From positions 1,178,001 to 1,242,000 of the forward strand of contig JADKGW010000002.1 of NCBI GenBank assembly GCA_016722075.1: a stretch of 64,000 nucleotides of DNA, read 5' to 3'. This document shows, piece by piece, positions 52,583-61,541 of this stretch. Under the pieces are notes generated by a model that saw nothing but the letters and a program-made list of their open reading frames with translations, was not told the origin of the DNA and searched no databases. Every line of letters starts with the position of its first letter. Position 1 is the stretch's first letter. The position numbers and the translations under genes were made by a program. Source of the stretch: Candidatus Kouleothrix ribensis. Its GTDB lineage: Bacteria; Chloroflexota; Chloroflexia; Chloroflexales; Roseiflexaceae.

Positions 52583-53449
52583 TCAGATCACGTCGGCAAA
52601 CGCCTTCTTGGTCTTCATAAACCAGGCATACCCCAGCAGCATCACCACACCGCAGCTAACCACCAGCAGCAGCAGCGCGCCCCAGCCTGGTAGGCTACCC
52701 CATAGCACTACCCGCCGAACATCTTCCACGATCGTCGTCATTGGGTTGAGCGCGATGACTGCGCGGTAGGGTTCGGGGATGTTCTCGATCGCGTAGAAGA
52801 TCGGCGTCAGAAAGAACAGCACCTGCACCACCAGCGCAACTGTGTAGCCAATGTCGCGCACGAATACGCCCAGGCTCGCCAGAAACCACGACAGCCCTAG
52901 CGCAAGCAGCAGCAGCGGCAGCAATACCACCGGCAGTAACACTAATGTCCACGGCAGGCCGCCGCTAACCAGTATGTTTGCTACTAGTAGAATGCTCAGG
53001 CTCACGCCGGCATGAAACAGCGCCGCGCCTAACACGCTGATCGGCAGAATCTCGAGCGGGAAGATCACTTTTTTGACATAGTTCGGCACGCCTGTAATCA
53101 GCCCAGGCGCACGAGCAACACACTCGCTAAAGATGTTAAAGGCGGTCAGGCCGCAAAATAGCGTTACGGCAAACTCACTCAAGCTGCCAGTCTTGGCATT
53201 TGGCCACTTGGCTTTGAATACCACGCCAAATACAAAGGTGTAGATCAATAGCATGGTCAGCGGGTTCACGAACGACCATACAATGCCCAGAAATGAGCCT
53301 CTGTAGCGCCCTTCGATCTCGCGCCGGGTGAACTGGCCGATCAGATCACGGTAGCGCCACAGCGTGCGCAGCATGCGCAGCGGGTTGAGGTATTGCGTAA
53401 CACCCGGCGCCTGCCCGGTGATTGTCTGCGAGGTGTTCGATCCAATCAT
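52583..53449 (-). CDS. wzm: ABC exporter permease (Wzm-like)
   Basis: A 288-residue polytopic permease of the Wzm/TagG/RfbA family with about six TM helices. Seen: the N-terminal cytoplasmic segment with FTRREIEGRYRGSFLGIVWS, which is the family's coupling motif, and VPNYVKKVIFPLEILP. The start at 53449 is chosen, after a longer in-frame ORF from 53563, because the family's N-terminus fits; its ribosome-binding site is weak. It and the ATPase form the export gate, separated by a 281-bp gap with a promoter, so they are probably separately transcribed. Confidence 0.92.
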   Translation of the reverse strand: MIGSNTSQTITGQAPGVTQYLNPLRMLRTLWRYRDLIGQFTRREIEGRYRGSFLGIVWSFVNPLTMLLIYTFVFGVVFKAKWPNAKTGSLSEFAVTLFCGLTAFNIFSECVARAPGLITGVPNYVKKVIFPLEILPISVLGAALFHAGVSLSILLVANILVSGGLPWTLVLLPVVLLPLLLLALGLSWFLASLGVFVRDIGYTVALVVQVLFFLTPIFYAIENIPEPYRAVIALNPMTTIVEDVRRVVLWGSLPGWGALLLLVVSCGVVMLLGYAWFMKTKKAFADVI

Positions 53450-53531
53450 GCCCCTACCACACGCCAAGATCAAGAATATCGGCGCCCGTACAGCCGGCCC
53501 GGCCTTGTTACCAAAAGCACAATCGCGGCGC

Positions 53532-53537
53532 ATTATA
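53532..53537 (-). promoter_or_regulatory. Extended -10 element for the permease gene
   Basis: On the minus strand TGGTATAAT gives an extended -10 with TATAAT at 53532-53537, about 80 nt from the start codon. There is no good -35. Confidence 0.45.
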
Positions 53538-53593
53538 CCATGAAATTCGCTGTGGAACGGCACGGCGCCCTTTTGTGCTGGTACAGGCCGGCT

Positions 53594-54580
53594 TCAGCGG
53601 CCGGCATAGCCGCGCGGGTGGCGGCTGTGCCACTCCCACGCACTACCAACGATCTGGGCCAGCTGGGGGAACTGCGGCCGCCAGCCCAGCTCGGCGCGGA
53701 TCTTCTCCGACGAGGCGATCAGCACCGCCGGGTCGCCGGCGCGGCGCGGGCCGATCGTGTAGGGGATGGGGTGGCCGGTAATTGCACGTGCAGCCGCGAT
53801 CACCTCGAGGATGCTGAAGCCATTGCCATTGCCCAGGTTGTACGCGCATACGCCCAGCCGGTCGAGCGCCTCCATGGCCAGGATGTGGGCCTGCGCCAGA
53901 TCGATGATGTGGATGTAGTCGCGCACGCAGGTGCCATCGCCGGTTGGGTAGTCGTCGCCAAATACAGTCACGCGTTCGCGCTGGCCCAGCGCAACCTGCA
54001 ATACGATCGGGATGAGGTGAAACTCGGGATCATGGTCTTCGCCGCGCTCGGGTGTGCCGCCGGCGGCGTTGAAGTAGCGTAGGCAGGCGTACTTCAGGCC
54101 ATAGATCCGGTTGAACCAGTGCAGCAGGCGCTCGAGGAAAAACTTCGACTCGCCGTAGGGCGAGCCTGGTACGATCCGCTCGTCCGGCGCGATCGGGATC
54201 GTGGCGGGGTCGTCGAACAGGTTCGCGGTCGATGAGAGGATGAAGCGCTCGACATTGTGCGCGGCCGCCTGCTCAAGCAGGTTGGCGCCGGCCACCAGGT
54301 TGTCGCGCAGGTACTTCAGCGGCTGCTGCATGCTCTCGCCCACTAGCGTGTACGAGGCAAAGTGCATGATTCCGTCGATGCCTTTGTGCTCGGCAAACAG
54401 GCGCGCTACCGCCGCAGTATCGTGCAGGTCGCCCTGCACAAACGCGGCGTCGGCCGGCACTGCCGCGCGGTGCCCCTGGTACAGGTTGTCGAATACCACG
54501 ACCTCATGGCCGGCCTTCAGCAGCTCGGCGCTGGCCACGCTGCCAATGTAGCCGGCGCCGCCAGTGACAAGGATTTTCAT
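53594..54580 (-). CDS. galE: UDP-glucose 4-epimerase
   Basis: A 328-residue extended SDR that interconverts UDP-glucose and UDP-galactose. Seen: the N-terminal MKILVTGGAGYIGSVASAEL for NAD, SSTANLFDDP with the catalytic serine, Y-x3-K as YGESK, and the galE-type FGDDYPTGDGTCVRDYIHI and NLGNGNGFSILEV segments. All fit GalE proper, as opposed to the SDRs elsewhere in the locus. The start at 54580 is chosen because the family starts MKILVTGG; a longer ORF to 54628 adds 16 residues. It supplies UDP-galactose for the glycan. Confidence 0.93.
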   Translation of the reverse strand: MKILVTGGAGYIGSVASAELLKAGHEVVVFDNLYQGHRAAVPADAAFVQGDLHDTAAVARLFAEHKGIDGIMHFASYTLVGESMQQPLKYLRDNLVAGANLLEQAAAHNVERFILSSTANLFDDPATIPIAPDERIVPGSPYGESKFFLERLLHWFNRIYGLKYACLRYFNAAGGTPERGEDHDPEFHLIPIVLQVALGQRERVTVFGDDYPTGDGTCVRDYIHIIDLAQAHILAMEALDRLGVCAYNLGNGNGFSILEVIAAARAITGHPIPYTIGPRRAGDPAVLIASSEKIRAELGWRPQFPQLAQIVGSAWEWHSRHPRGYAGR

Positions 54581-54667
54581 ACGTTGCCCTTCGCGTAAGG
54601 GGGCCGCGCCGGCCCCAGCCGCCAACAAAACACGCTCGCCGCAGCATGTGCGGCGAGCGTTTGGTTC

Positions 54668-54758
54668 TGGCGGGGAGGGAGGGATTCGAACCCTCGAGGG
54701 GATTGCTCCCCTAGCGGTTTAGCAAACCGCCGCACTAGGCCGACTATGCGACCTCCCC
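54668..54758 (-). tRNA. tRNA-Ser (anticodon GCU)
   Basis: A class II tRNA with a long variable arm. The 7-bp acceptor stem pairs GGGGAGG with CCTCCCC, the discriminator is G, CCA is encoded, and the anticodon loop TTGCTAA reads GCU. Confidence 0.95.
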
Positions 54759-54813
54759 ATGCTCATGGTCAATCCGGCAATCCCCAGCGCAACAACTGCC
54801 GCACCTTTTATGC

Positions 54814-54899
54814 TGGAGGAGAGAGTGGGATTCGAACCCACGAGGCTTGCGCCTGGTTGTTTTCAAGACAACTGCCTTAAACCGCTCGGCCATCTCTCC
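54814..54899 (-). tRNA. tRNA-Ser (anticodon UGA)
   Basis: A class II tRNA with a long variable arm. The acceptor stem GGAGAGA/TCTCTCC pairs perfectly, CCA is encoded, and the anticodon loop CTTGAAA reads UGA. The discriminator base is U73, unlike the G73 of the other tRNA-Ser here. Confidence 0.93.
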
Positions 54900-54920
54900 A
54901 CCGCCGCGCTTGGGCGGCCG

Positions 54921-54997
<77 letters not shown>

Positions 54998-55094
54998 ATC
55001 TATTTGCGACCAATCATACCATACCAGGTTCGAGTCTGCAAGACGCAAGCGAGCATGAAGGTGTTCACTGTTGGGGTACAGGGACGCCGACACA

Positions 55095-55140
55095 CGCGGA
55101 CGAACGCGGACGTAGAATACGCTGTCCGTGTTCGTCCGTG
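55095..55140. repeat. Hairpin-forming CGGACG-rich repeat
   Basis: A 17-bp stem with two G-T pairs (55095-55111 with 55124-55140) and a 12-nt loop is built of CGCGGACG and CGTCCG units and lies between the histidine kinase stop and the tRNA-Trp gene. It could terminate or separate the two transcripts, or be a dispersed intergenic element. Confidence 0.5.
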
Positions 55141-55198
55141 CTCGTCCGCGGCCCAACCCCGTACGTCTGAACAGGTACGCGAGCATCGTGACGTAGCC

Positions 55199-56647
55199 CT
55201 ACAAGCGCGGCGCCTGCGGCAGTGCAACGTAGAATGTAGTGCCGCTACCAACCGTGCTGCTGGCCCAGATACATCCACCTTGCATCTCGGTCAGGCGCTG
55301 CGCAATCGCCAGCCCCAGCCCCGACCCGCCGGTCTCGCGGGCGCGGGCCTTGTCGGCACGGTAGAACCGATCGAAGATATGCGGCAGCTCGCCCGGCGCG
55401 ATGCCGGTACCAGTGTCGGCTACTTCGAACACGACCCAGCCGTGCGCTGCGGGTTGAGCCGGCTGGCCTGAAGGGCACCTCGCGCCCGGCGGCCAGGCCT
55501 GGCGCACTCGATCAGTACGCTCGGCCGCCGGCTCAGGGCGCGCGCGCAGCGTAACTATGCCGCCGGCCGGGGTGTAGCGCAGCCCATTCTCAACCAGGTT
55601 GCCCAATATCTGCGCCAGCCGCTGGGCATCGGCCAGCGCGGCCAGCCCGGCCACGGGGCATTCGGTGCGCAGCTCGATCTGCTGGCGCCGCGCGCGCGGC
55701 AGCCCGGCCATAGCAGCGCGCTCGATCGCCACCCCGGCGTCGATCTCGTCACACGCCAGCGAAATCTGGCCCGCGTCGGCCAACGACAGCAGCCGCAGAT
55801 CGTCGACGAGCCGCGTCAGCAGGCCAACCTCCTCCGCCAGCGACCCGAGCGTCGCCGGGGTCGGCTGGTCGATGCCATCCTCGATGCTTTCGAGCTGTAG
55901 CCGCAGCACGCTCAGCGGGGTGCGCAGCTCGTGCGCGATATCGGCCACCAGCTGGCGGCGCTGCTGCTGCTGCTGCTCGAGCTCGGTGGCCATGCGGTTG
56001 AACGAGAGCGCCAGCTCGGCCAGCTCGCGGTCGGGTGGGATGGCCAGCGGCTCGTGGCGTGCGCCGCCGGCCAGCCGCTGGGCCGCCAGCTGCAACGAGT
56101 AGAGCGGGCGCGTCACTCGCCCGGCGATCACCCGCCCAACCGCCAGCGCAATCAGGCCAGCCAGGCCACTGCCGAGGATCGCGCTCCAGCGCACCAGCCG
56201 CAGAAAGTCGGTCTCGGCCTGCGTGAACTCGCCGATCTGCCCGCCCATCACCACCGAACCAACCGTGCGGCCATCAACCAGCACCGGGATCTCGACCGCG
56301 TTGCGCGGCTTGGCTTGCAGGCGCCGCACCACCGGCTGCGCACTGTCGAAAACCAGCCCGCCCTGCGCATCGAACACCTGCATCCGCCGGCGCTTGATCG
56401 GGTCGTTCGGGCCGCTCTGGGCCAGCCGCCGCCGTAGCAGCGCCTCAGCGCCATCCCAGCTCTGGCGGCGCTGGTAGATCGTGGCGATCAGATCAGCCGC
56501 CGCGCCGGCCTCGGCCTGGATGCGGCGATCGGTCAGCCGGTCGAAGGCAACCCGAATCACCGCGATCACCAGCACGGCAACCAGGATCACCCCTACCCAG
56601 GCGACCAGCGCGTGAGTAAGCGTCAGGCGTGAGCGGATACTTCGCAT
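55199..56647 (-). CDS. Sensor histidine kinase with HAMP domain
   Basis: A 482-residue two-TM kinase: TM1 about 13-35, an outside sensor of about 115 residues, TM2 about 153-177, HAMP about 175-230, then a DHp domain with H239 in ADIAHELRTPLS and the ATPase domain. N350 in the N-box, DTGTGIAPGE at 411-420 and GSGLGLAIA at about 442-450 are seen. About 30 extra residues (371-400) sit between the N- and G1-boxes. It is paired with the response regulator upstream, 60 bp away. The signal is unknown. Confidence 0.92.
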   Translation of the reverse strand: MRSIRSRLTLTHALVAWVGVILVAVLVIAVIRVAFDRLTDRRIQAEAGAAADLIATIYQRRQSWDGAEALLRRRLAQSGPNDPIKRRRMQVFDAQGGLVFDSAQPVVRRLQAKPRNAVEIPVLVDGRTVGSVVMGGQIGEFTQAETDFLRLVRWSAILGSGLAGLIALAVGRVIAGRVTRPLYSLQLAAQRLAGGARHEPLAIPPDRELAELALSFNRMATELEQQQQQRRQLVADIAHELRTPLSVLRLQLESIEDGIDQPTPATLGSLAEEVGLLTRLVDDLRLLSLADAGQISLACDEIDAGVAIERAAMAGLPRARRQQIELRTECPVAGLAALADAQRLAQILGNLVENGLRYTPAGGIVTLRARPEPAAERTDRVRQAWPPGARCPSGQPAQPAAHGWVVFEVADTGTGIAPGELPHIFDRFYRADKARARETGGSGLGLAIAQRLTEMQGGCIWASSTVGSGTTFYVALPQAPRL

Positions 56648-56707
56648 AGTACGGTAACGCTCGGCTGAACCATGCCGTAAAGCTCAAAGCTCATGATTTC
56701 ACCCGTG

Positions 56708-57403
56708 TCATGCCGGGGTGTCGGCGAACTTATACCCGACGCCAAAAACGGTCACGATCGCGCGCGGGCTGGCCGGGTCGGCCTCAATCTTGCGCCGCAG
56801 GTTCTTGATATGCGCGTCGATCGTGCGCTCGTAGCCAGCATACGCCTCGCCCTGGGCTGCATCGAGCAGCTGGGCGCGCGTGAGCGGCCGGCCGGCGTTG
56901 CGCATCAGCACCACCAGCAGATCGAACTCGGTCGGCGTCAGTTCAACTGGCTGCCCGCCAACCTGTAGGTGGCGCCGGTTAATATCGAGCGTGAGGTTGC
57001 CGCCGCGCAGCAGCACCGCCGAGGCCGGCGCAGCGCCTGCGCGCCGCAGCACGGCCCGCGCCCGCGCCACCACCTCGCGCGGGCTGAACGGCTTCGTGAT
57101 ATAATCGTCGGCACCCAGCTCGAGCCCACGCAGCATGTCGGCCTCTTCAACCCGCGCCGTCAGCATAATAATCGGCACCGCCGATGTGCGGCGCAACTGG
57201 CGGCACACCTCCATCCCGTCGAGCTCGGGCAGCATCAGGTCAAGCACGATCAGATCGGGGCTATCTCGCTGTGCCAGCTCAAGCGCCGACCGGCCATCGT
57301 AGGCGGTTAGCGTTTCGAAGCCGGCCTGGCGAAAATAGCCTACCAGGCCATGCACCAGCTTGCGCTCGTCGTCGACAATCAGCACATGTTGGCTCGTCAT
57401 CAC
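56708..57403 (-). CDS. OmpR-family response regulator
   Basis: A 231-residue regulator. The receiver domain has D55 as the phosphate acceptor (VLDLM), D11/D12 in VDDE and K104 in ITKPF; the C-terminal winged-helix domain (about 130-230) has the EFDLLVVLMRNAGRPLTRAQL type helix. It is the partner of the histidine kinase 60 bp downstream. Its promoter lies in the 352-bp divergent gap. The genes it controls cannot be predicted. Confidence 0.92.
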   Translation of the reverse strand: MMTSQHVLIVDDERKLVHGLVGYFRQAGFETLTAYDGRSALELAQRDSPDLIVLDLMLPELDGMEVCRQLRRTSAVPIIMLTARVEEADMLRGLELGADDYITKPFSPREVVARARAVLRRAGAAPASAVLLRGGNLTLDINRRHLQVGGQPVELTPTEFDLLVVLMRNAGRPLTRAQLLDAAQGEAYAGYERTIDAHIKNLRRKIEADPASPRAIVTVFGVGYKFADTPA

Positions 57404-57755
57404 TGTTTCTATGGCTTTCTATCTGTAAGGTTGCGGCAAGGCCGTTACCTTTTCGGCGCACGCGCGTCTATGAGAGTAGGGCAATGTGCCCGGCGCCGCT
57501 GCTTGCCTAACAGCGTAGCAATTGCATCTGCTTTCCAGAAGTTCGTTGCCGGTCGCCGTCGGCAGTAGCGCTGGTGACAGCCGATTGCCGGCCAACCGTG
57601 CCGTACTAGTTGTCGTGCAACTGCTAATATGTTACGATGTAGGCACAAGCGCGGCAGCATAGATAGTAGGTAGCCTGCTGGCTCGCTTGCATGGTTGGCC
57701 AGCCGCAGCTCCGCGACGCTCCAGAGATGGAGAGAAGCGAACAGGAGACGATCCG
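57404..57755. other. Divergent promoter region
   Basis: This gap separates the response regulator (minus) from the zinc-ribbon gene (plus). It holds the candidate promoter at 57610-57638 and no recognised gene or RNA. No clear minus-strand promoter is visible. Confidence 0.5.
57610..57638 (+). promoter_or_regulatory. Candidate promoter for the zinc-ribbon gene
   Basis: TTGTCG (57610-57615), a 17-bp spacer and TACGAT (57633-57638) form a promoter with moderate match, about 120 nt before the start codon. Confidence 0.35.
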
Positions 57756-57965
57756 ATGGTAGTAGCAGCATGGCCAAAATGTCGTAAGTGCGCCGAGGGT
57801 GAACTGGTGCCATTATCCGATTATGGCACTGAAGGCGCGACGGTAACCTATAAGGCGTGGGTCTGCACGAACCCAAACTGTGGGTTCAATCTGAAGATCC
57901 ACAAGGGCAATCTCTTCATCAACGAGCCAGTCAACGAGCGCAGCACCTACAGCAATAATCACTAA
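57756..57965 (+). CDS. Small zinc-ribbon protein
   Basis: A 69-residue protein with four cysteines set as a zinc ribbon: C9-x2-C12 and C37-x4-C42. The start at 57756 is supported by AGGAG upstream; an ORF reading back to 57687 lacks one. It has no other recognised domain, so the function is unknown; such proteins often bind nucleic acid or partner proteins. It is 34 bp ahead of maf and may be in one message with it and the NarL regulator. Confidence 0.75.
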   Translation: MVVAAWPKCRKCAEGELVPLSDYGTEGATVTYKAWVCTNPNCGFNLKIHKGNLFINEPVNERSTYSNNH

Positions 57966-57999
57966 AGGTTCGCAAGAACCCTAACCAAACACACTATCA

Positions 58000-58779
58000 A
58001 TGAGCCAACCCGACGATCACGCCGACCAGCGCCAGGGGGCAACCTCTGGCGCTGGTTGGCCGTCAGTCACACCCACCGTCGATCTGGTGCTCGCCTCGGC
58101 ATCGCCACGCCGCCGCGAGCTGCTGGGGTGCCTGGGCGCGCGGTTTCGCATACTCGCGACTGCCGGCGAAGAGCACGACACCCCGCCGCCACCTGCGATC
58201 GTGGCGCGCCTGCCAGGCTGCCCGGTGCCACTGGCTACCCACCCGACCTTGCTTGCCTGGCGTAAGGCCAGCGCCGCTTGCGCCGATGTACCCGGTAGTG
58301 TTATTATCGGGGCAGATACGATCGTGGTGCTCGAGGGCGACGTGCTCGGCAAGCCCCGCGATCCGGAACAGGCTGGTTCAATGCTCCGCCGGCTCTCCGG
58401 CCGCACCCATACTGTCTACACCGGGGTGGCGCTGCTCGAGCCACCCGGCCGGCCCAACCAGCCGGCACAGCTTCAGCTCACGCTCGACGCCAGCGATGTC
58501 GTAGTCGCCGACCTGAGCGACGCCGAGATCACCAGCTATGTCGCCACCGGCGAACCGATGGATAAGGCCGGCGCATACGGCATCCAGGGGCTCGGCGGGC
58601 GGCTGGTGCGCAGCGTATCGGGCAGCTACACCTGCGTGGTCGGGTTGCCGCTGATCACCCTGCATCGACTGCTCACGGCCGCCGGCTATGGCGGGTTACA
58701 CGATCCGGCCGAGGCGTATTTGCGCTGGCTTCAGGCCCAGGGAAAGGAGCCGCTTCCATGCCCCCCAACCTTTCCGTAA
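58000..58779 (+). CDS. maf: Maf-family nucleotide pyrophosphatase
   Basis: A 259-residue protein. Seen: the Maf signature VLASASPRRRELLG near residue 30, GADTIVVLEGDVLGKP, SGRTHTVYTGVAL and the C-terminal MDKAGAYGIQGLGG. Maf enzymes hydrolyse non-canonical or excess nucleoside triphosphates to protect nucleic acids. About 25 residues precede the domain, so the true start could be later. The 3' end overlaps the regulator gene by 22 nt. Confidence 0.9.
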   Translation: MSQPDDHADQRQGATSGAGWPSVTPTVDLVLASASPRRRELLGCLGARFRILATAGEEHDTPPPPAIVARLPGCPVPLATHPTLLAWRKASAACADVPGSVIIGADTIVVLEGDVLGKPRDPEQAGSMLRRLSGRTHTVYTGVALLEPPGRPNQPAQLQLTLDASDVVVADLSDAEITSYVATGEPMDKAGAYGIQGLGGRLVRSVSGSYTCVVGLPLITLHRLLTAAGYGGLHDPAEAYLRWLQAQGKEPLPCPPTFP

Positions 58780-59507
58780 AGCTGCTTATCGTCGATGATC
58801 ACCCGCTGTTTCGCCAGGGCGTACGCTCGGCGCTTTCTTCCTATGGCGATATCGATGTGGTGGTCGATGCTTCAAGCGGCGAGCACGCGCTCGAGTGGCT
58901 TGCGGCCGCGCCGCCCAACCGCGAGCCAACCGTGGCGCTGGTCGATCTCAACCTGCCGGGCATGAGCGGGCTCGAGCTTACCCGGCAGCTGCGGCATCAG
59001 TACCCCAGCCTCGGCGTGGTGATTCTGAGCATCCACGAGGGCGACGAGCATGCGTTCAATGCACTACAGGCCGGCGCCGCCGACTACCGCTCGAAGGATG
59101 TTAACCCCAAAGAGCTGGCCGACGTGGTGCGGCGCGTGGCTCGCGGCGAATATGTGATCAACGATGTCGTCGAAAAGCCCAAGGTCGCCAGCCGGCTGCT
59201 CTCGCAGTTTCGCAGCCTGCCGCAAGATTACTCGTCGTCGCCGGAAACCGAGTTTCCGCTGTTTCAGCCGCTCAGCGACCGTGAGATCGAGGTGCTCGAG
59301 CGCATCGCGGCCGGCGGCAGCAATAAGGAGATTGCCGACACACTCGGCATCAGCACGCAGACGGTCAAGAATCATATCTCGTCGATCTTGCGCAAGCTCT
59401 CGCTCAACGACCGCACGCAGGCAGTGCTGTATGCGCTGCGCCGCGGCTGGATCGAGACACCCGATACTATCCGCGGCGGTACCCCCAACCCCAACGACGA
59501 CGAGTAG
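58758..59507 (+). CDS. NarL/FixJ-family response regulator
   Basis: A 249-residue regulator: a receiver domain with D63 (VDLNLPG) and acidic pair in VDDHP, an uncommon linker of about 45 residues, and a LuxR-type helix-turn-helix at about 180-240 (LSDREIEVLERIAAGGSNKE). The start overlaps maf by 22 nt, so translational coupling is likely. The partner kinase is not in this window. Confidence 0.92.
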   Translation: MPPNLSVKLLIVDDHPLFRQGVRSALSSYGDIDVVVDASSGEHALEWLAAAPPNREPTVALVDLNLPGMSGLELTRQLRHQYPSLGVVILSIHEGDEHAFNALQAGAADYRSKDVNPKELADVVRRVARGEYVINDVVEKPKVASRLLSQFRSLPQDYSSSPETEFPLFQPLSDREIEVLERIAAGGSNKEIADTLGISTQTVKNHISSILRKLSLNDRTQAVLYALRRGWIETPDTIRGGTPNPNDDE

Positions 59508-59514
59508 CGCCCGA

Positions 59515-59544
59515 CGCGGGTAGGCGTAGCTGGCCCTACACGCG
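59515..59544. terminator. Hairpin between convergent genes
   Basis: A 10-bp imperfect inverted repeat (59515-59524 with 59535-59544, 9 of 10 matched) lies 8 nt past the NarL regulator stop, in the gap to the convergent surface protein gene. It lacks a T-tract. Confidence 0.3.
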
Positions 59545-59648
59545 TATGACCTCGAACGCCGGTAGCGGCGCACGCACATGCAGGCTTGGGGCCGATTACT
59601 TTCAGGCGCGGCGCAACCACTTCCAATACCTGGCCGCACCAGTAGCCA

Positions 59649-60230
59649 CTACCGATGCACACGCCGCGCGCCCAGCAGCACACCCAGCAGCACCAGCCCT
59701 GCGCCGAGTGCCGCCAGCCAGCCGGCCGGCAACCCTACCGCGCCGGTGTGCGGCAGCTCAGCCGGCACCAGCGGCACCGGCGTGGGCGTGGCGGCCGGCG
59801 CCACCGGGCTGCGAAAGCTCAGGTGTTGCACAACGGTCTGCCCTGCGTTTAGAACCACCGCGATCGGGCCTTGCGCAGCTGTACCCTGGCCAGGCGCCAG
59901 CGCCAGCGTAACTGTGTATGTGCCGGCGGCCAACCCCTGCCGATCGTAGTTACCATTTGCATCGGTCAAAACCCGTGCGTCACCAATGTCGACGGCGATG
60001 TTGGGGGCTGGCGCCCCGCTGGTGCTATCGATCACCGTGCCGGTGATCCGCCCACCCTGTGCCGGTGGCGGCGACGTATCGCGCCGGCTCGTTGGCGTGG
60101 GCTGGGCAGTCGGGCGCGGCGGTAGCGTTTGCGCCTGCACGCCTGGCTGCGGCCCGATCAGCAGTGCCAGCAGCAGCGCAAGGCCAAGCGTTGCCGCACC
60201 AGCTGCAAACCGTTGTTGAAGAGTCAGCAT
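59649..60230 (-). CDS. Secreted surface protein with a carboxypeptidase-regulatory-like domain and LPxTG-like tail
   Basis: A 193-residue protein: signal peptide (about 1-33), Pro/Thr-rich linker, one CarboxypepD_reg-like beta domain (GRITGTVIDSTSGAPAPN, DANGNYDRQGLAAGTYTV), a Pro-rich hinge and, at the end, LPHTG followed by a hydrophobic helix and the basic tail RRVHR. This is the layout of sortase substrates. A sortase gene is not in the window. The start at 60230 is chosen because AAGGAG lies 6 nt upstream; a longer ORF to 60449 starts without one. Confidence 0.72.
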   Translation of the reverse strand: MLTLQQRFAAGAATLGLALLLALLIGPQPGVQAQTLPPRPTAQPTPTSRRDTSPPPAQGGRITGTVIDSTSGAPAPNIAVDIGDARVLTDANGNYDRQGLAAGTYTVTLALAPGQGTAAQGPIAVVLNAGQTVVQHLSFRSPVAPAATPTPVPLVPAELPHTGAVGLPAGWLAALGAGLVLLGVLLGARRVHR

Positions 60231-60657
60231 GCTCTGCTCCTTGATCATAGCTAGGATGTACACAGGTGCGGGGTTTCGCACCTCGGTGTGCCGCGCTACC
60301 GCAGGCTGAGCGCCCCCACTGCGTGGGTCGACCATTTTTGCGATCTGCGCGCACAACCGAAATGGAAGACGATCGCGTACCACGCTCGAACGATCGGCTG
60401 AATAGACTACGCAGGCGCCGCAAAGCGCCGGATCGGCACGATCGATCATAGGGCTACGCAGCTACCCCGACAAGCAGCCCTGTAGTACAGTTTGTCACCG
60501 GATTCTGAACGAAACCGCACGCCACATCGCGAGCGCATGGGTACAGCCAGATCGATCGATTCCATTGTATACTAAGCGCGCAGCATGCAGAAGTATCTAT
60601 GGCCACCCAGCTGAATGCATGCATATGGGCAACCTCAAGGCACACAGAGGACAACCT
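60231..60657. other. Divergent intergenic stretch
   Basis: This 427-bp gap lies between the surface protein gene (minus) and the SDR gene (plus). I see no ORF or tRNA. A GGCGC/GCGCC stem with a CGCAAA loop lies near 60411-60426; I do not take it as a known riboswitch. A weak TATACT near 60568 could serve the SDR gene. Confidence 0.45.
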
Positions 60658-61434
60658 ATGTTTCGATTGGACAATAAGGTCGCGCTGATCACCGGCGCCG
60701 GCTCGGGCATCGGCCGCAGCATTGCGCTGCTGTTTGCCGGCCAGGGCGCCCAGGTGATCGTGGCCGATCGCGACGCAGCCGCCGCCAACGCTGTGGTGGC
60801 CGAGATCGAAGCCGGCGGCGCGGCCGGCGTTGCCCAGCCGCTCGATGTGGCCGACGAAGCGCAGGTGCAGGCGGCCTTCGCCACTGCAGCGCAGCACTAT
60901 GGCCGGCTCGACATCCTGGTCAACAACGCTGGGGTCAGCCACGTTGGCAACATCCTCGAGACCAGCGCCGACGACTGGGATCGCGTGATGGGTGTGAATG
61001 CGCGTGGTGTATTCCTGTGCGCGCGCGCCGGGCTACGGCAGATGCTCGGCCAATCGCCAGCCGGCGGCAATATCATCAACATCGCCTCGGTCGCCGGCAT
61101 GATCGCGGTCGATCGGCGCTTCCCGTATAGCGCCAGCAAGGGCGCGGTGATCAGCATCACCCGCTCGATCGCGATCGACTTCGCCACCAGTGGCGTGCGT
61201 GTGAACGCGATCTGCCCTGGTACCGTCCACACACCGTTCGTCGAAGGCTACCTGGCGCGCAACTTCCCCGACACGGCCGACGCCGTGCGCGAGCAGCTGC
61301 ACGCCCGCCAGCCGATCGGGCGCATGGGCCGGCCCGACGAAATTGCCGCCGCCGCGCTGTACCTGGCATCCGACGAGGCCGCATTCGTGACTGGCGCGTG
61401 CCTGGTGATCGACGGCGGCTGGACCGCCAAGTGA
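60658..61434 (+). CDS. Short-chain dehydrogenase/reductase
   Basis: A 258-residue classical SDR. Seen: TGAGSGIGRSIALLFAG for cofactor binding, NNAGVSHVG, SVAG with the catalytic serine, Y-x3-K as YSASK at about residue 156, and the C-terminal GACLVIDGGWTAK typical of FabG-like reductases. The Asp after the second strand (VADRD) favours NAD. The start at 60658 has AGAGG 7 nt upstream; the ORF reading from 60565 lacks one. It is followed by the iron-sulfur protein gene after 107 bp; the two may be one unit. Confidence 0.88.
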   Translation: MFRLDNKVALITGAGSGIGRSIALLFAGQGAQVIVADRDAAAANAVVAEIEAGGAAGVAQPLDVADEAQVQAAFATAAQHYGRLDILVNNAGVSHVGNILETSADDWDRVMGVNARGVFLCARAGLRQMLGQSPAGGNIINIASVAGMIAVDRRFPYSASKGAVISITRSIAIDFATSGVRVNAICPGTVHTPFVEGYLARNFPDTADAVREQLHARQPIGRMGRPDEIAAAALYLASDEAAFVTGACLVIDGGWTAK

Positions 61435-61541
61435 TCGGGGGCTGCTGCACTGTTTAGACAGCAGCAGCGCGGTACTTGCTACCGCAGCCATAGTGCATAC
61501 ACCGGTGCCACGCCCGGCAAACAGCTGTAGAAGGAAAAGCG

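Noticed and set aside
60411..60480. CGCAAAGC loop and GGGCTACGCAGCTACC stretch resembling a c-di-GMP (GEMM) riboswitch
   Set aside because: The required upstream core and receptor stems are not seen; only short pieces agree.
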